From positions 11,406,501 through 11,470,500 of the forward strand of contig NC_056550.1 in the NCBI RefSeq assembly GCF_910596095.1: a stretch of 64,000 bases of DNA, written 5' to 3'. How positions within the stretch are numbered: the first letter of the stretch is position 1; the number at the start of each line of letters is the position of its first letter. This stretch comes from Thunnus maccoyii (lineage: Eukaryota; Chordata; Actinopteri; Scombriformes; Scombridae). The position numbers were made by a program, and so were the translations under genes. Below the pieces are notes generated by a model that saw nothing but the letters and a program-made list of their open reading frames with translations, made no database searches and had not been told where the DNA came from. Of the stretch, positions 1 to 21,410 are shown one piece after another.

Positions 1-476
1 AATCATGTCAAATTCATTTATAAGCTGTTTTGAGAGCATCTGTATACAAAAACTTGAAAACTCTAAATGAACATAAGAAATACTGTTACAAACACAAGTT
101 CTTCGGTAAAGGGCACATAGAGCACTTGTTTTTTACTCTAGCCAGCCATCTTGACATCATGTGTATCAGTATTAAAGCCTCAGTAAGAAATGTGTTCGAA
201 ATTAACATTTAATGAAATGTTCCAGTAATGTGAGAGAGTTGCTAATGATACAGACCTCATTGGGAATCAACATCCCAGAAAGCACTTACTGCTGGTCGTA
301 AAAGTAAGGTGGGGTTTGCAAACAAATTAGTCGAGTTGATACCACGTGTTACTGTCTAGTTTCTATCTATCTTTGAGTAAAACCAATCCAAATGACAGTG
401 ACTGAATGACTAACTAATATCCCCCAAGGGAAACACCTTGTGAGAGAACCATTTCTCTTGGTATTCAATAACTTAC
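1..476. other. Probable nudt9 intron 3 (left edge)
   Basis: A donor (GTAAGT on the minus strand) directly follows the exon ending at 477. I see no further NUDT9-like exon, such as the expected arginine/glycine-rich segment after NGKPL. No repeat family was recognised here. Confidence 0.5.
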
Positions 477-1154
477 AGCGGCTTTCCATTTTCCACTTTG
501 TAACTGCCCTCAAAGCTTGTTCTGTCTACAGAACCATCCACAGTGTTGAACTTTGGAGAGAAAGAGCTGCAAAACAAGGAAAAGTCTTTAAACTGACATG
601 AATAACCTCCAGCTGATTTGTGAAAACATACAGTACACACAACATAACATTTGACACAGCTATACAAGGTTAAATCTGAAAATGTCTCACAACAGCCAAG
701 AAAATAACAAATATTTTGGACTCGATAATAGTTGACTGACCTTTAACTGGCTCAACATACAACGTACAGTATGTGTTACTCACCCAATATCAGGATCTGC
801 CCATTCTGGCTTCTTTGCCACTGAGGGGCTGGTGTAGCTGACTGGATCGTAGTCCGGCCAGTCCTGACTCCAGTCCACCTTTTCATCAGGCACAGGGAAG
901 CGTTTGATTTCGGACCCTGGATACTGGGCACATCTTGACTTCACATGAGGCGCTGCTGAGAATGGCATTGCACTGACACTGGTCATGTAGAGTTTACAGC
1001 AACTGGTACTGACGGGTCTAATGGTTTGACTGGTTCTGAATGGATGACCAGATGGGCAGGAGATGGCAGGCCTGCAGTGAGAGAAAAACAACAAATTATG
1101 GTAAAACCATCACCCTCAAGTGAAGTGTGAAGTGTTCGTGCCTAAATCTATAAA

Positions 1155-1223
<69 letters not shown>

Positions 1224-1761
1224 TTAATTAATTTATTATACGATAAACTGACAACATATATATTCATAAGGAAACCCAGCACTTTACTGTTTGCCATTAG
1301 AGCAGTAGAATCATGTCATGACAACAGAATAACTGTTATATTAGCTAACCCTGAATGATTATTTATGTTTGACATCACATCTCATATTAACATGACTGAT
1401 GAATGGAAATAAAGTATATGATTCTTCATAATAAGCCACGTCAATGTACTGTCCTGACATCAAAAACAGTTAGCTGATGGTAATAACTACTGTAATACCG
1501 ACTTAAATCATATCGCCTGGCTCTGCCCATAACATCTGTGATTTAGGACATTGACAGAAGTAGCTGCTCCAGCTCTTAACCATCTCTACTGTCGATTAAA
1601 TGTTAGCTCAAAGCGGAAACTGTCCAAATATCAGTAGCTTTTAGTTAAATCTGCATGAATATTATACTTCCATACCTAACTCCGGAGCTGCAGACGGTGT
1701 ACGGAAGTCCGAAGAGGGTGAGCGCTAGACGAAACCCGCCTATCCAGTGTTGTCTTGGCAT
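477..1761 (-). CDS. nudt9: nudt9, ADP-ribose pyrophosphatase, first three coding exons (partial)
   Basis: NUDT9 hydrolyses ADP-ribose to AMP and ribose 5-phosphate; the mammalian enzyme is mitochondrial. Coding exons on the minus strand are 1676..1761 (start ATG at 1761), 784..1071 and 477..566, all with GT-AG junctions and matching phases, giving about 154 residues. The diagnostic match to human NUDT9 is in exons 2-3: YPGSEIKRFPVPDEKVDW, then PEWADPDIG, then FSPKFNTVDGSVDR and VENGKPL. The first 60-70 residues are basic and poorly conserved, as expected for a mitochondrial targeting leader. The Nudix box and the rest of the enzyme lie off the left edge; bases 1-476 look like intron 3 and show no further exon. 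It is head-to-head with mapk3, with about 1.2 kb between start codons. Family assignment is firm; the exact leader is less certain. Confidence 0.9.
1160..1220. repeat. (AT)n microsatellite in nudt9 intron 1
   Basis: About 30 uninterrupted AT units, followed by a short ATTA-rich run. It lies in the intron between nudt9 coding exons 1 and 2. Its length is likely to vary between individuals. Confidence 0.95.
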
Positions 1762-1880
1762 GAAATGTACCATTGAGTCAAATAATCAATATTGCGGCAT
1801 GCACAACATGCAACACACAGTAACCAGGAAGTGAGTGCACCACCCGACGTGGTGACGTTGTTGTTGTTTTTTTAAAAATG
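1762..1880 (-). promoter_or_regulatory. nudt9 upstream region
   Basis: Short stretch directly before the nudt9 start codon. It contains CGACGTGGTGACGTTG near 1845, which has two TGACG/ACGT half-sites of the CRE/ATF type. No TATA box is evident. Promoter function is inferred from position and from the divergent arrangement with mapk3. Confidence 0.4.
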
Positions 1881-2642
1881 CTACTACCAATGAAGAGTCA
1901 TATGTAATCAATAAGTGCATACTGCATATCACAGAAACAACTTTATTTCAGTGCTAATTTTTTAAAAAAAATTTATTTTCTGAAAATGAGAACTAAAATT
2001 TTCAACAATGAAACTGAGGATGCTATGAAATTGCTCAGGGTTACTGTCTTTCATTGGTAGCTCACAGGGTCTTCCAGTTAGGTATGGCCTATTCACATTT
2101 TTAATAAATTGTTTAATAAATAAATTTGATTTGAACATTACATAAAACATTTACAAGAACTGGCTACTTTTCAAAGACTTGTTGAATAAACTTTACATTG
2201 GCTCATTTTTAAAAAATCTGTACTAATTTAAAATATTGTACAAAATTAAAATAAAGTATAAATATTGTATATTTCTAATGAATAAAATTTGTATATTTTT
2301 TAAAATCCATGTGATACTTCACTAAAAGAAGACCAACTACCGCTACTAAGGTCACATGATTTCCTGTCAACCGAGGAGGCGGAGGTCCAAGATGTCTGCG
2401 TTCATGGCCGCCATTTTGTCTGCAGCTAGATACTCTTGACTGAATGCGCTGTGATGACATAAGTTATCACAACGTGAAATGCCACAATTGGTCCAAATCG
2501 CAAGCAGTCTGTTGATTTGGCCATTTCATACGAAAAAGTTGCAGTAATTTAGCGAAATTGCAAACTCTCGCAAATATTGCGGAGATTTCTTGAATTTTCG
2601 TTGATTATTGCGACCGCAAAAAAATCACAATTTCCTGGGGGG
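1880..2642. repeat. Old hAT-like interspersed repeat, copy A, between nudt9 and mapk3
   Basis: This stretch shares long, diverged similarity with 57171..57940. Shared blocks include AATGAAGAGTCATA and CATATCACAGAAACAACT at the left. At the right they include CTGTTGATTTGG / TTGTTGATTTGG and GCAAATATTGCGGAGATTTC / GCAAATATTGCAGAGATTTC. The other copy ends in inverted CAGTCCCTCCAG termini, typical of a hAT-type family. Here the right end is decayed (TTTCCTGGGG) and the left end is missing. No transposase coding remains, so it is non-autonomous or internally deleted. Confidence 0.75.
2407..2418. promoter_or_regulatory. YY1-type motif GCCGCCATTTTG
   Basis: Exact match to the classical YY1 site (CAAAATGGCGGC on the other strand). 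It lies about 560 bp before the mapk3 ATG and about 650 bp before the nudt9 ATG, inside the repeat-derived block. Binding is inferred from the motif only. Confidence 0.4.
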
Positions 2643-2973
2643 AAATGGTACACAACGAAAAAGCCTCTTAGTTGAACTGTAGCCAATAGATTTGACCCCG
2701 CCCACACAAGCCACCCTAGTAAGCATTTCTAACGCACCTGTATTACCGTAGTTTGGCACGCGCATTTACGCTCGGTGCTGAGACCAAATCCGCGCTCGTG
2801 CACGAAATCCATTTACACTCGGGCAGCAGAGAGGGCCGTGATCGAGTCGCTCTGCTCCGGCAATCAAACAATCCGCTCGGTTAAAGCCTCGGACGGACGT
2901 GAGACGGCGCAGCGAGCAGCGGCGGAGCTCCGGTTAAACACTCTGACAGACCGGGACGGTTCGGAGAGGAAGG
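2643..2973 (+). promoter_or_regulatory. mapk3 promoter and 5' UTR
   Basis: CpG-rich stretch just before the mapk3 start. It contains a CCAAT box (AGCCAATAGA near 2682) and a GC box (CCCCGCCCAC near 2697). No convincing TATA box is seen, which suits a housekeeping, dispersed-start promoter. The transcription start cannot be fixed from sequence. Confidence 0.55.
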
Positions 2974-12022
<9,049 letters not shown>

Positions 12023-13835
12023 GACACACAGGTACATGAAAAAGCCATTTTTGGTTTTTTTTGTTGTTGTTTTTTTACACCCAAACGCACACAGCAGGTA
12101 GCAGAAAAGAAAAGAAATATTAAATAGTAAGCAATTGTTACCCAATTGCAATGTCAGTCCAAAGCAAAACAACAGTGTGTGACAGAAAGCCACATGTTTT
12201 ATTTCATTTGATGTCTGATTTTTCTTCAAACTTTAAGAGCTTTGAGTAGAGACGGTTGTGATTTGAGGCCACTAGGTGTCAGTGGAGAACACGCCATTCG
12301 TGCATGAATTCAAACACACCCAAACCTCTTCAACAGCAGCTTTCACAGATAGTGAACGTGTTAACCGCCACACAGCTACAAGAGCACAGTAAACATGTAA
12401 AAACCAGAAGCTGTTTTCCAAAAATGGTGACTGCTGAGTGTTATAATGAGACAAAAGGCAGACAGTGACTCTGAAGACGAATCCTCACCTGCAGACTAAT
12501 ACTGTCCAGCGACCAGTCTGAATGCATTTGCTGCTATCAGCATATTACTCAACCAAAGCTTTATATGTGGTGAGGAAATTAATCTGAAAAATGGACTCAT
12601 GTCCTGTTGAGTTAGTCAACAGGATGTGGGATGCCACTAAATGTATTTCCACAGATGAGGTTGGGTTTTTTTGTTGTTGTTGTTTTTTTTTCAATTCAAC
12701 TCAATTTTTATTTATATAGCGCCAAATCACAACAAAAGTCATCTCAGGGCACTTTTCACATAGAGCAGGTCAAGACCGTACTCTTTAATTTACAGAGACC
12801 CAATAATTTCCCCATGAGCAGCACTTGGTGACAGCGGTAAGGAAAAACTCCCCTTTAACGGGTAGAAACCTCAAGCAGAACCTGGCTCTTGGTGGGCGGC
12901 CATCTGCTTTGACCGGTTGGGTTGAGAGAGAGAAAGAAAGAGGGAAAGGGGAGGAGGGGGGGACAGAATAACAACAATCATCATAACAACAACAACAACA
13001 ACAACAGCAGCAACAGCCAGGGAAGGATGCCAACAGGACTGTGAAGGCTCGGCCCGGAACCCAGGGTTCACTGCAATATGAGAAAGCACAAAAAAAAAAC
13101 TCCGGGGAAGAAGCAAACTTAGTGACATGCATTGATGTTAAATGAATGCATACAGATGGAGAGGAGGAAGAGGAGGAGAGAGGAGCTCAGTGCATCATGG
13201 GAAGTCCCCCGGCAGTCTAGGCCTATAGCAGCATAACTAAGGGCTGATCCAAGGTGAGCCTGGTCGGCCCTAACTATAAGCTTTATCAAAAAGAAAAGTT
13301 TTAAGCCTACTCTTAAACATAGAGAGGGTGTCTGCACCCCGGACTGAATCTGGTAGATGGTTCCACAGGAGAGGAGCCTGATAGCTGAAGGCTCTGCCTC
13401 ATCTAAAAAACTAACATGAAATTGAGAGAAAAAGACATTTTTTTGGTTCATTTTCCAGCTTGCGGTCTTGTTTTCTTAGTTTTGACCGTCATTCATTTGA
13501 ACTTTAATAACCTCCAACTCGCCATCTTACTGTAGGATGTAGCAACATTGCTGTAGTGGAGTCCTTCAGACCAAGCGACAAGAGTGTTTAAATTTAACTT
13601 AATTCTTACATATTATTTACACGGCGGGGGAAAGTTGAAGTTCTGCTACCATCCTTCGATTTTAACAATTACTGCAAAGTAAAACAAGTCAAATCTTATC
13701 ACAAATGTTTGGAATGAAGACAAAAATGCTTTATTTGAAAGGATTATGTCTTTAGGAAGTAATGGAAGTTAAAACGTATTACTTTTTGATTTTCTAAATG
13801 CATTTCTTCTTTTTTTTCTCTTTCTTTTTTTTAAG
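12023..13835 (+). other. mapk3 3' UTR start and probable 3' UTR intron
   Basis: Nine bases after the TGA stop there is a donor-like ACACAG/GTACAT (boundary 12031/12032). A pyrimidine-rich acceptor TTTTTTTTAAG precedes 13836. I infer an intron in the 3' UTR. The human MAPK3 gene, as I recall, also has a non-coding last exon. The interval contains the interspersed repeat at 12695..13410. Confidence 0.5.
12695..13410. repeat. High-copy teleost interspersed repeat
   Basis: Begins with AATTCAACTCAATTTTTATT then TATATAGCGCCAAATCACAA. It contains GGTGGGCGGCCATCTGCTTT, a purine/CAA-repeat middle, and ends with segments such as GGCTCTGCCTCATC. I recognise this string set as common in spiny-rayed fish genomes but cannot give a secure family name. 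No functional coding is seen; open frames across the CAA repeat are by-products. Confidence 0.6.
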
Positions 13836-16800
13836 CCCTAAAGAGTGACAAAGCCACCCAGAGGCTTGGAAGCAGAAGAACCCAAACGACATGCTAAAAC
13901 AAAAGAAAAATGCATCTTCAACAAACAAACCAACAAAAAGAGAAAAACAACACAAGAAATATGAACATTTAACTGCTTATCTTTCCATTTCTACTGCAAG
14001 AGAGCTAAGTTTAACTTTGATTTCTGTGGTTGGGTGGGGTGGTAGTGTCCGTCGTACTCATACTGTTTCAGTTTTGTCCATGTTGGACTCTTCACTCCTC
14101 TCATTACACGTTTTGTTTTTCCTGTTTAATGTTCCTCCTGCAGTAGCTCTCCTTCTCTCTCCTCTCCTGATCAAACTCTTTTTTTCACCTCTCCTCCACC
14201 TGTTTGTCTCTCTTCTCTCAGTCGCTCCCTCATATAACTCATACTACTGTATTAACCAACACCATAACTCTCCTGTCTTGCTCCATGTAAATTAGAACCT
14301 GAAAAATCGAGGGCTAAAAGAACGGGGATGCTAATCAGGTGTGTGTATGTACATACAAAAATATAAAAGCTTTTTTTTTTTTCTTTTTTTTTTTCTTTTT
14401 ACGTGTGCTTGTCGCAGTTTTCGTTTGTACACCGTTGTTTGAGTGTTTTTCGGATCAGTTCAGAGTCGTATTTGTATGTTTTGGGGTTTATATTTGCAAG
14501 TCATTTTTGAACACTTGATTTTGAAACAAACATTTAATGTTTTTACTGGCATGTTGGCAGGTTTATAGATTTCTTTGTTGTCGCTCTTTTTTTTTTTTTT
14601 TCTTTTCTAAAAAAAAAAAAAACAACTGTATGATGTTCATATGAATGCATGCATTCCTGAAATTAACCAAAGTGGCAGAGAGATGCAAGGAACTTATCTG
14701 GGAAGCAGCTATGAAATATCTGTTTTTTTTGAATTCTACGGTTTTTAAACACATTTTTCTTGCTCTGCCTACAACTCGCAGACAAACTGTCGGTTATATT
14801 CAGGAGGCGCTACATAATTGGGACAAATCAGATCGAAACAAACACCTTTTAAAATATAGTTTCCCTGATTCAAATATTACAACAGTGATTCCTACATAAG
14901 CCCCATTTTCCAGAATATTCAAGTTGTGTTTTCTTACTACAGTCCTTCCTAACATAACCCAGATTTGCAGTAAATTAGGAGACTTTAAATATCAAAGATC
15001 AATGATTTATATTCAAGATTGGAAGTTGAAGCATCAGTAGAAACAGCACAAATATCATGAGTATAAAAATATGAGACACTGGTTCAAAAAACAACTGCAC
15101 ATGTTTTGGCTCCTTTCCACAAAATATTAAGGTCAAATAGCTGATCCAGTGTCAGAATGACATTCCTGTCGTAAATTACATTCCTGTGTGTCTCCTAACA
15201 TCACCCTGAAGCCCCTTGAATCCTAAATTTCTCTCAATCCTGCATCTTCAGATACATTTCTAAGGAGCACATCATCTGGAAAATGGGGCCTGGTTGACAG
15301 CATCAACCTTGTCATCCCACCACGCTGTTTTTGACAGCGTTCCTATCTTCTACTGTTTTGCCCCAGTACGACTGCATAAAGTCTAAAGTGTACACACGCT
15401 GGTGCTTAACTGGCAGCGAAAACTTAAATCTAAAGAAACTTTTAATATTCATGAATTTGTAGTGGCCACTCTCGAAAGAAGAGCAAGTGCAATTTTCCAA
15501 CAAGTATTTTCAGAGCATGATCTCTCAGTGATCCTTTACAAGAACAGCGTCTCTTTTACAACTACTGAGAAAACCGTACATGTTACAAACTCATCAACAA
15601 AGAAATAGTCCAACCACGGCCAAACAACCATCATCACTTCACGCTTGTGTATATATCCGTTCGCCCCTCTCTGCTCGTTTTTCTTTTTTTTTTTGTGCCC
15701 CCTCGCCTCTGTGTTTTCCCGGCTACCTGTTAACATGCTGGATGTTAATTCTTCAATGTGGGTGATAAAGTGCCGGGGTGATGTGTTCACTGTAAGGATA
15801 AGGATCTTGTGAGGACGCCTGCCTGGCTAGCTGTGCTAATAGTGGCATGTGTATTGTTCCTGTCTGTCTCTGTTCTCCTCTTCTCTTTTGCTCTGGATGT
15901 GACTGTACTTAACTGCTGCTTGGTGGAGCGCCACCTGTGTGGGTCCAGCTCAGTCTGCACTAATATTTGCCTGTTACACTGGGACCAGTATAAATAATGG
16001 ACCAACACATGCACTGGATCCTCTCTCAGGGCAGGCCCGTGATGCTGAATAGACCCAGATCTGGAGCGTTCATTGGCTTCGCCCTCTCGCAGCAAAATTT
16101 TTTTTTTTTTTTTTATTTTTTTTAAACGTCACAGGCTGTTTTTCTCAGAAGCCATATAGCCAGCACTCGGCGTGTGAGGCTTTTTGGTGCATGTGGTGAA
16201 ATTCACTGTTTTGTTCACCTTCCCAACACTCACCACGCTTTACTCAAAGGGCTGTCTCCTCACCCTCTTCCTCCTCCCTCTTTCTGTTCTTCGACGAAGC
16301 AGACTTTCTAACCCATCATCACTGACTTTTTGCTGCCGCTTTCCTCCGCCCTCCTCAGAAAAATCTACGTCGCAGGTGGCCGTACGAGCAGGAAAACTCG
16401 CTCCAATCACATGTCTCAATCAGCACGCCTGCACTTTGTCTTTCCAGCCACGCTCGCTCCCCGTCGAGGTTGTTTTTGTTTGTTTGTCGGTTGGGTCGGT
16501 CTTTCCCTCCCTGTCTCTGCTCGCTCAGCTTTAAGTTTCACCTGCTGCGTGTGTGCTTTTTGTTTGTTTGTTTGTTTTTTTTGATTGTCTGCAGTAATTT
16601 ATGTCTGTGTACAAGTGTTTGTGTATCAGTAACATAAAGCCAAGACTCTTTTTCTCCTGTATGTGTGTGTGTGTGTGTATTTTGGAAGTGTGTACTGTTT
16701 CTTCACAGCTTGGGCACTCTCCCTACAGTTACCTGCGCTTTTACACCTGTGGGACTGTGTTTTTGTTTTTGTTTGTTTTTTTTCTTTCTTTTTGACCAAC

Positions 16801-16964
16801 ACAAAAACAGTCAGACAGATATTTTGTATGCATTTCATATGTATATTTGGCCACCTGTCAGCCGGGCCCTGCTTGTTTTTTTTGTTGTTGTTCCCCCCCC
16901 TGCCACCAGACCAAACATCTCATTGGGTAACCATGGGAACGAATCAAGAGGACCACAATACTCC

Positions 16965-17037
<73 letters not shown>

Positions 17038-17660
17038 CACACACACACACGCCGACTGTGTTGGTTTTGCTAGGAGGGTCCTCACAACATGCTATGGGGT
17101 TATGGTCCTCACATGTATAGCAAAACAGGTATGTGTGAGTGTATCTGTGTGTTTGTGGAAAGTTGCACTTAAACGCACCGTATACATTCACACAGTATCC
17201 ACGAGTCTAACGGCCTGTCTGTCACGAGGCCGGTTTCCAGATATTGTTGTTTTTAAATGGCTGTTCTTATTATTGCTATTGTTGTTATATTGGTGAGTTG
17301 TTGTATTTTCTTTTCTTTTTTTTTCTTTTTTTTTTTACATAAAAGGGAGTTAAAGTTGTGTCTTTTTTTTATTATTAGGATGTTTTTATTTGTATTTTTT
17401 TTCTTCCTTATTTCTCTTATGGGCGTGATAATTATTATTGGCAGTGTTTTCAATCTTTCTGAAACTTTTTTTTTTTTTTGATTTCCCCTCCAAGATCTTA
17501 TAAGGAATTATTTTAAAAGAAGATATAAGTAGATTGTCAAAGAGATATGAGTTATTGAGGGTTATAGTCTGTATATTCTATGGGTATTATGAATTAAACG
17601 ATTAACAAAGAAGCAGAATTATATACATATAATTAAATAAAATTTCCTGATACTGTTCTG
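13836..17660 (+). other. mapk3 3' UTR (long last exon, inferred)
   Basis: Long T-rich stretch without a credible coding region. It holds homopolymer T/A runs (14376-14400, 14588-14622, 16098-16132) and AC/TG microsatellites. A canonical AATAAA at 17636..17641 is the best candidate polyadenylation signal, giving a 3' UTR of nearly 4 kb. The end is inferred; only transcript data could confirm it. Confidence 0.45.
16970..17050. repeat. (AC)n microsatellite
   Basis: About 40 AC units with two GCAC interruptions, inside the inferred mapk3 3' UTR. Long open frames on both strands here are repeat-encoded and not genes. Confidence 0.97.
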
Positions 17661-19220
17661 ATTGTTTGTGAGTGTCATTTCTTTTTTCTCCCCCCTCTTG
17701 TGGTCTTTTGTTTTTTTTCCCCAAGATGACGCTATCACTGAAACTGAGTAAACATAGTAAAGTAAGCCTGAGAGTCGTGTGAATAACTGTTCGGCAACTT
17801 GCTTTTCCGGCTGTGCAGCTTTTCCCATCTTCCTTGATAACATGTCTCAGCAAGGCTTCCACCTCCGTCCCTGACATTCCCAGAGGCTTTGGCCATGAAC
17901 AGAATGACAGCGCACGCGCGTGTGCGCTTAATGTTGGCTGGATATGCACGACAGCCGGACAACAAAAAAAAGTAGGCAAGCAAGATCCATCTTTTAAAAT
18001 GACCAGGACACACACATCCTTTGTGTGTCAAAAAGCTGCAAATGAGAGAAAACGCTGGAAAGTTTTGCATTGCGCTGCAGTGAAAACCAGGCTTGTTGTA
18101 ATGTTTCAGAGCCGGCTCGGCCAGTCGCACCATTGTTTGTCACATTCCAGCTTTGTCATTGAATGCAAACAATACAGTACTTCACACTGCTGACTTTGTA
18201 CTGTATATATAGTGGGTGTGCATGCCGGACTTAATTGTTTTCATATTTCTGGCCTCATGGGACAATGTTGAGTTTACATATCTTCACACACACACCACAT
18301 CCTTTGTCAAATACACTCAGGCGAAGACACCTGCCTTCCTGCCTTTGTCTTTCCCAGTTATCAGCCCAACCATCAGCTACAAACTATGTCTGTTCTTCAA
18401 CTCACCTGCAATCTGAACATTAACATTAAATCTGGAAAGCACAATCAATACGAACAACTCTATTTTCCTGATTTTGTACCACCTGGAGGTCTATCAAGAG
18501 GATCATTTAGAGCACTACCTCTTCCTCCCAACAATGAAGCAGAATAAAAGAAATCCTAGAAAAGTGTTGGCAAACATACAGTGTTCTTTATCCTACAAGT
18601 GTTGTTGGAGTTTTGACCTCTTTAGACTTATTTCCCTTCTCCATGCACCTTGGAAGTAGATGAAGTTGTGTCAGAAACCCCTACTGTTGCAAACATGCCC
18701 TGTCCAGACACATGCACACAAGCCATTGGTATTCCAGCTGTACAAAAGAGGTGAACTAGTAGGACTATTGCCACAGGCGAGGGAGAGGCCAGTGAGAGAG
18801 AGAGAGAGAGAGGTGAGGTGAGCTGGTGCTTCATTAACTGACCTTTACCACTCTGAAGGTTTCAGATGTCTTTGCTAAGAGTGAGTGAGACACACATTGA
18901 TTTGGGAGGGGAGAAAAGGTGAGGTATTTCTGCGCAATGAAACATTCATGGAACACATTTCTGTCTTACCAGTCTGTCGAGTTTGTTTTTTTTATTATTT
19001 TCCAAGGAAGACCGAGAGCAAGGAGGTAACTGGAACAGGTTGACGTCAGTCAAGCTTTTGGATCTGCTCATTTATCTTTAGAAGAGCAAAGGGCGTTGTT
19101 CCTCATTCAAGAGCTTAATCATCTTTTGCTGGACAAAGACACACTTTTCTGCCAGTTTTGTTTGCTGGTGACTCTGTCTTAATACACTCAGTGAGGTCTT
19201 GCAGAGACTCAGTGAGGAGA
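17661..19220. other. Spacer between mapk3 and gdpd3, including gdpd3 upstream region
   Basis: No gene or clear repeat was recognised apart from a short GA run near 18795-18812. The last 150 bp before 19221 are the presumed gdpd3 5' UTR/promoter. I saw no diagnostic promoter element. Confidence 0.5.
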
Positions 19221-21378
19221 ATGAGCAGTTTTTTGTACTTCGTCCTCCCGGCGCTGGGAGGATACACGCTCAGCTCGGTGTACCTGCTGAAGAACCCCCA
19301 TATTCTCCACAGGAAGAAACGCACAGCCTTCTACTGCACACACATCTCGCACAGAGGAGGTAAGCGGACGTCTGCCAGGAGAAGAGACCCCTGACGAAGC
19401 TGTGTGGCTCAAAATCGAAACACCTGTAATCCAGCTGTGAACAGTCAGGATGTCAGGAATGCTTACAAGGAGATAAGGAGACTATTTAAGCATTTCTGTT
19501 TTACTTATCCACATCTTCACTTTCACCAGTAGCACACTGATGCCCTGTGGGTTATAGAATGCATTAAAAGCTTTCCTGTAGTGTCTCTGATGATATTATG
19601 TTATTTCAACTAAAACAACCTTTTATTTTGCAGCTTAAAAAGTTTTTTTTTTATTTTTATCAGCAGTAAATAAAGGAATGAAAATGTTAAAAGTCAACAA
19701 ATACTACAAGGTGAAATCAGAATGATAACTTCCTATTTATAGTGTTGCAGTGAGAAGGACGGTGATATCAGTGGCTCATTGTAGCTATCTGGAAAATATG
19801 ACTAATATTTTTATACCAGATGTTTGAATACTGAGCAAATAAGACAGTGGAGAAAGTTGTGCAACCTAGAAGTTGTTGCACAACAAGTTGTCATTGTACT
19901 AAATGACATCTAACGACATGAATATTCTCAGAAAGGAGCTAACAGTAACACAAGTTTGACAAAAAGAGGCTTGGTTTAGATATTTTCTGTATTTTGGGAC
20001 TGATCGGGGCTCTCCTGCTACCATCATGAACCCTGACTCCTCTGTTTGTTGCCAGGATGTGGAGAGAGGATAGAAAGCACCATGGAGGCGTTCACACAGT
20101 GAGTACTAAACTCAAGCAGTGACATGCAGCTCCCAGAAAAGCTGTAAAAGAGTCAGATTACATTCAGGAATTACAGGAAAACAGACTCTTTAGAAAGTAT
20201 GACCAACTGTGCACCGTCCAACTTTGTCTGATTTTATCTTTTAGGTAGAAATTGAGTCATTACCACTTGCAAACTGTCTCATATGAGAGATCCTGGGGTT
20301 AGTAAGGTTTCACAGTTCTGTAGGGAATCAAAGTTTTCTCGGTCTACAGGTAATAAATGCATGTATTTTCATGTTTGATCCTTTCCTGCATCTTGTTCTT
20401 TGTCTTCAGTGCGGTGGAGAAGGGCACAGAGATGCTGGAGCTGGACTGTCACTTGACGCACGACGGACATGTGATTGTGTCACATGATGAGAATCTGCTG
20501 AGGCAAACCGGCCACGACGTCACCGTCTCCTCCCTCAATCTACAGGTGGGAGGACAGATCCTGCAGGACCGTTGGTTAGGACAAAGGTCGTGCTGAGACA
20601 GCAGCTCTGGCCTGGACCAAACAGAGTCCAAGTGGTGGTTTGTTGCCCACCATGTTGGCATGGATACGGTTTCTTCCCACACAAAACAATGAGATTCTCA
20701 AACATTTATAATACTGTAATTACATTTACATTTCGGATAAGTCTTCTGCTCTAGTTTAATTGCAATGTGCAAAAATAGCTGCATGCAAACCCAAATATTC
20801 TGTTTAAACTTACCCATGATGCCTTGGAGCAGGAGTGTTAGGTTAGCTGGTTACTACAACGGGTGCAACTGCTTCTTTTACTTTACTGGGTGTTTTTAGT
20901 GTAGTTTGCCAACTAAGCTCATTAATGTTACTGTGAGCTGGTGTGTTATACTATATTAAAACATACAAACGTTGTCATTGTCACAGTGAAAGGACACTTT
21001 TTTTATTATTTTTTTTCATTCACAGTAATCAGTGTAAATGTTCTGCTGTTTGTGTGCATCTAAATTATTCCTCAGAGGCAATTTCTGAGTGAATGAGTGT
21101 TTAAGTATTGGAACAGCTATGATGCATGTAGCAATTCAGTTCAAACAGATGATTATCCTAAAATATATTTTAATTCTTTTCATGGTGACTGTTATAACCA
21201 TTATCACAATGTTTATGTTATAATTATGCTTCTCTTGTTAACTCTTTTAGGATTTGCCTTTGTATAAGAACAAACTGGAGGTGACATTTTATGCAGGTGA
21301 GTTTCTCCTTCTATACTCTAATTCTCAATCATTAACAAAAAGCCATATAATGAAGAAGTAGGTCAGTGGGAGTGTGTA

Positions 21379-21410
<32 letters not shown>

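Noticed and set aside
12785-13451. Minus-strand frames of 85-115 codons
   Set aside because: They lie in a high-copy interspersed repeat with a CAA tract and show no protein family similarity.
13891-14295. 134-codon plus-strand frame
   Set aside because: It is in the inferred mapk3 3' UTR, low complexity and Leu/Ser/Phe-rich, with no family similarity.
16663-17191. Open frames of 75-136 codons across the AC repeat on both strands
   Set aside because: They are repeat-encoded Thr-His / Cys-Val runs in the mapk3 3' UTR with no conserved content.
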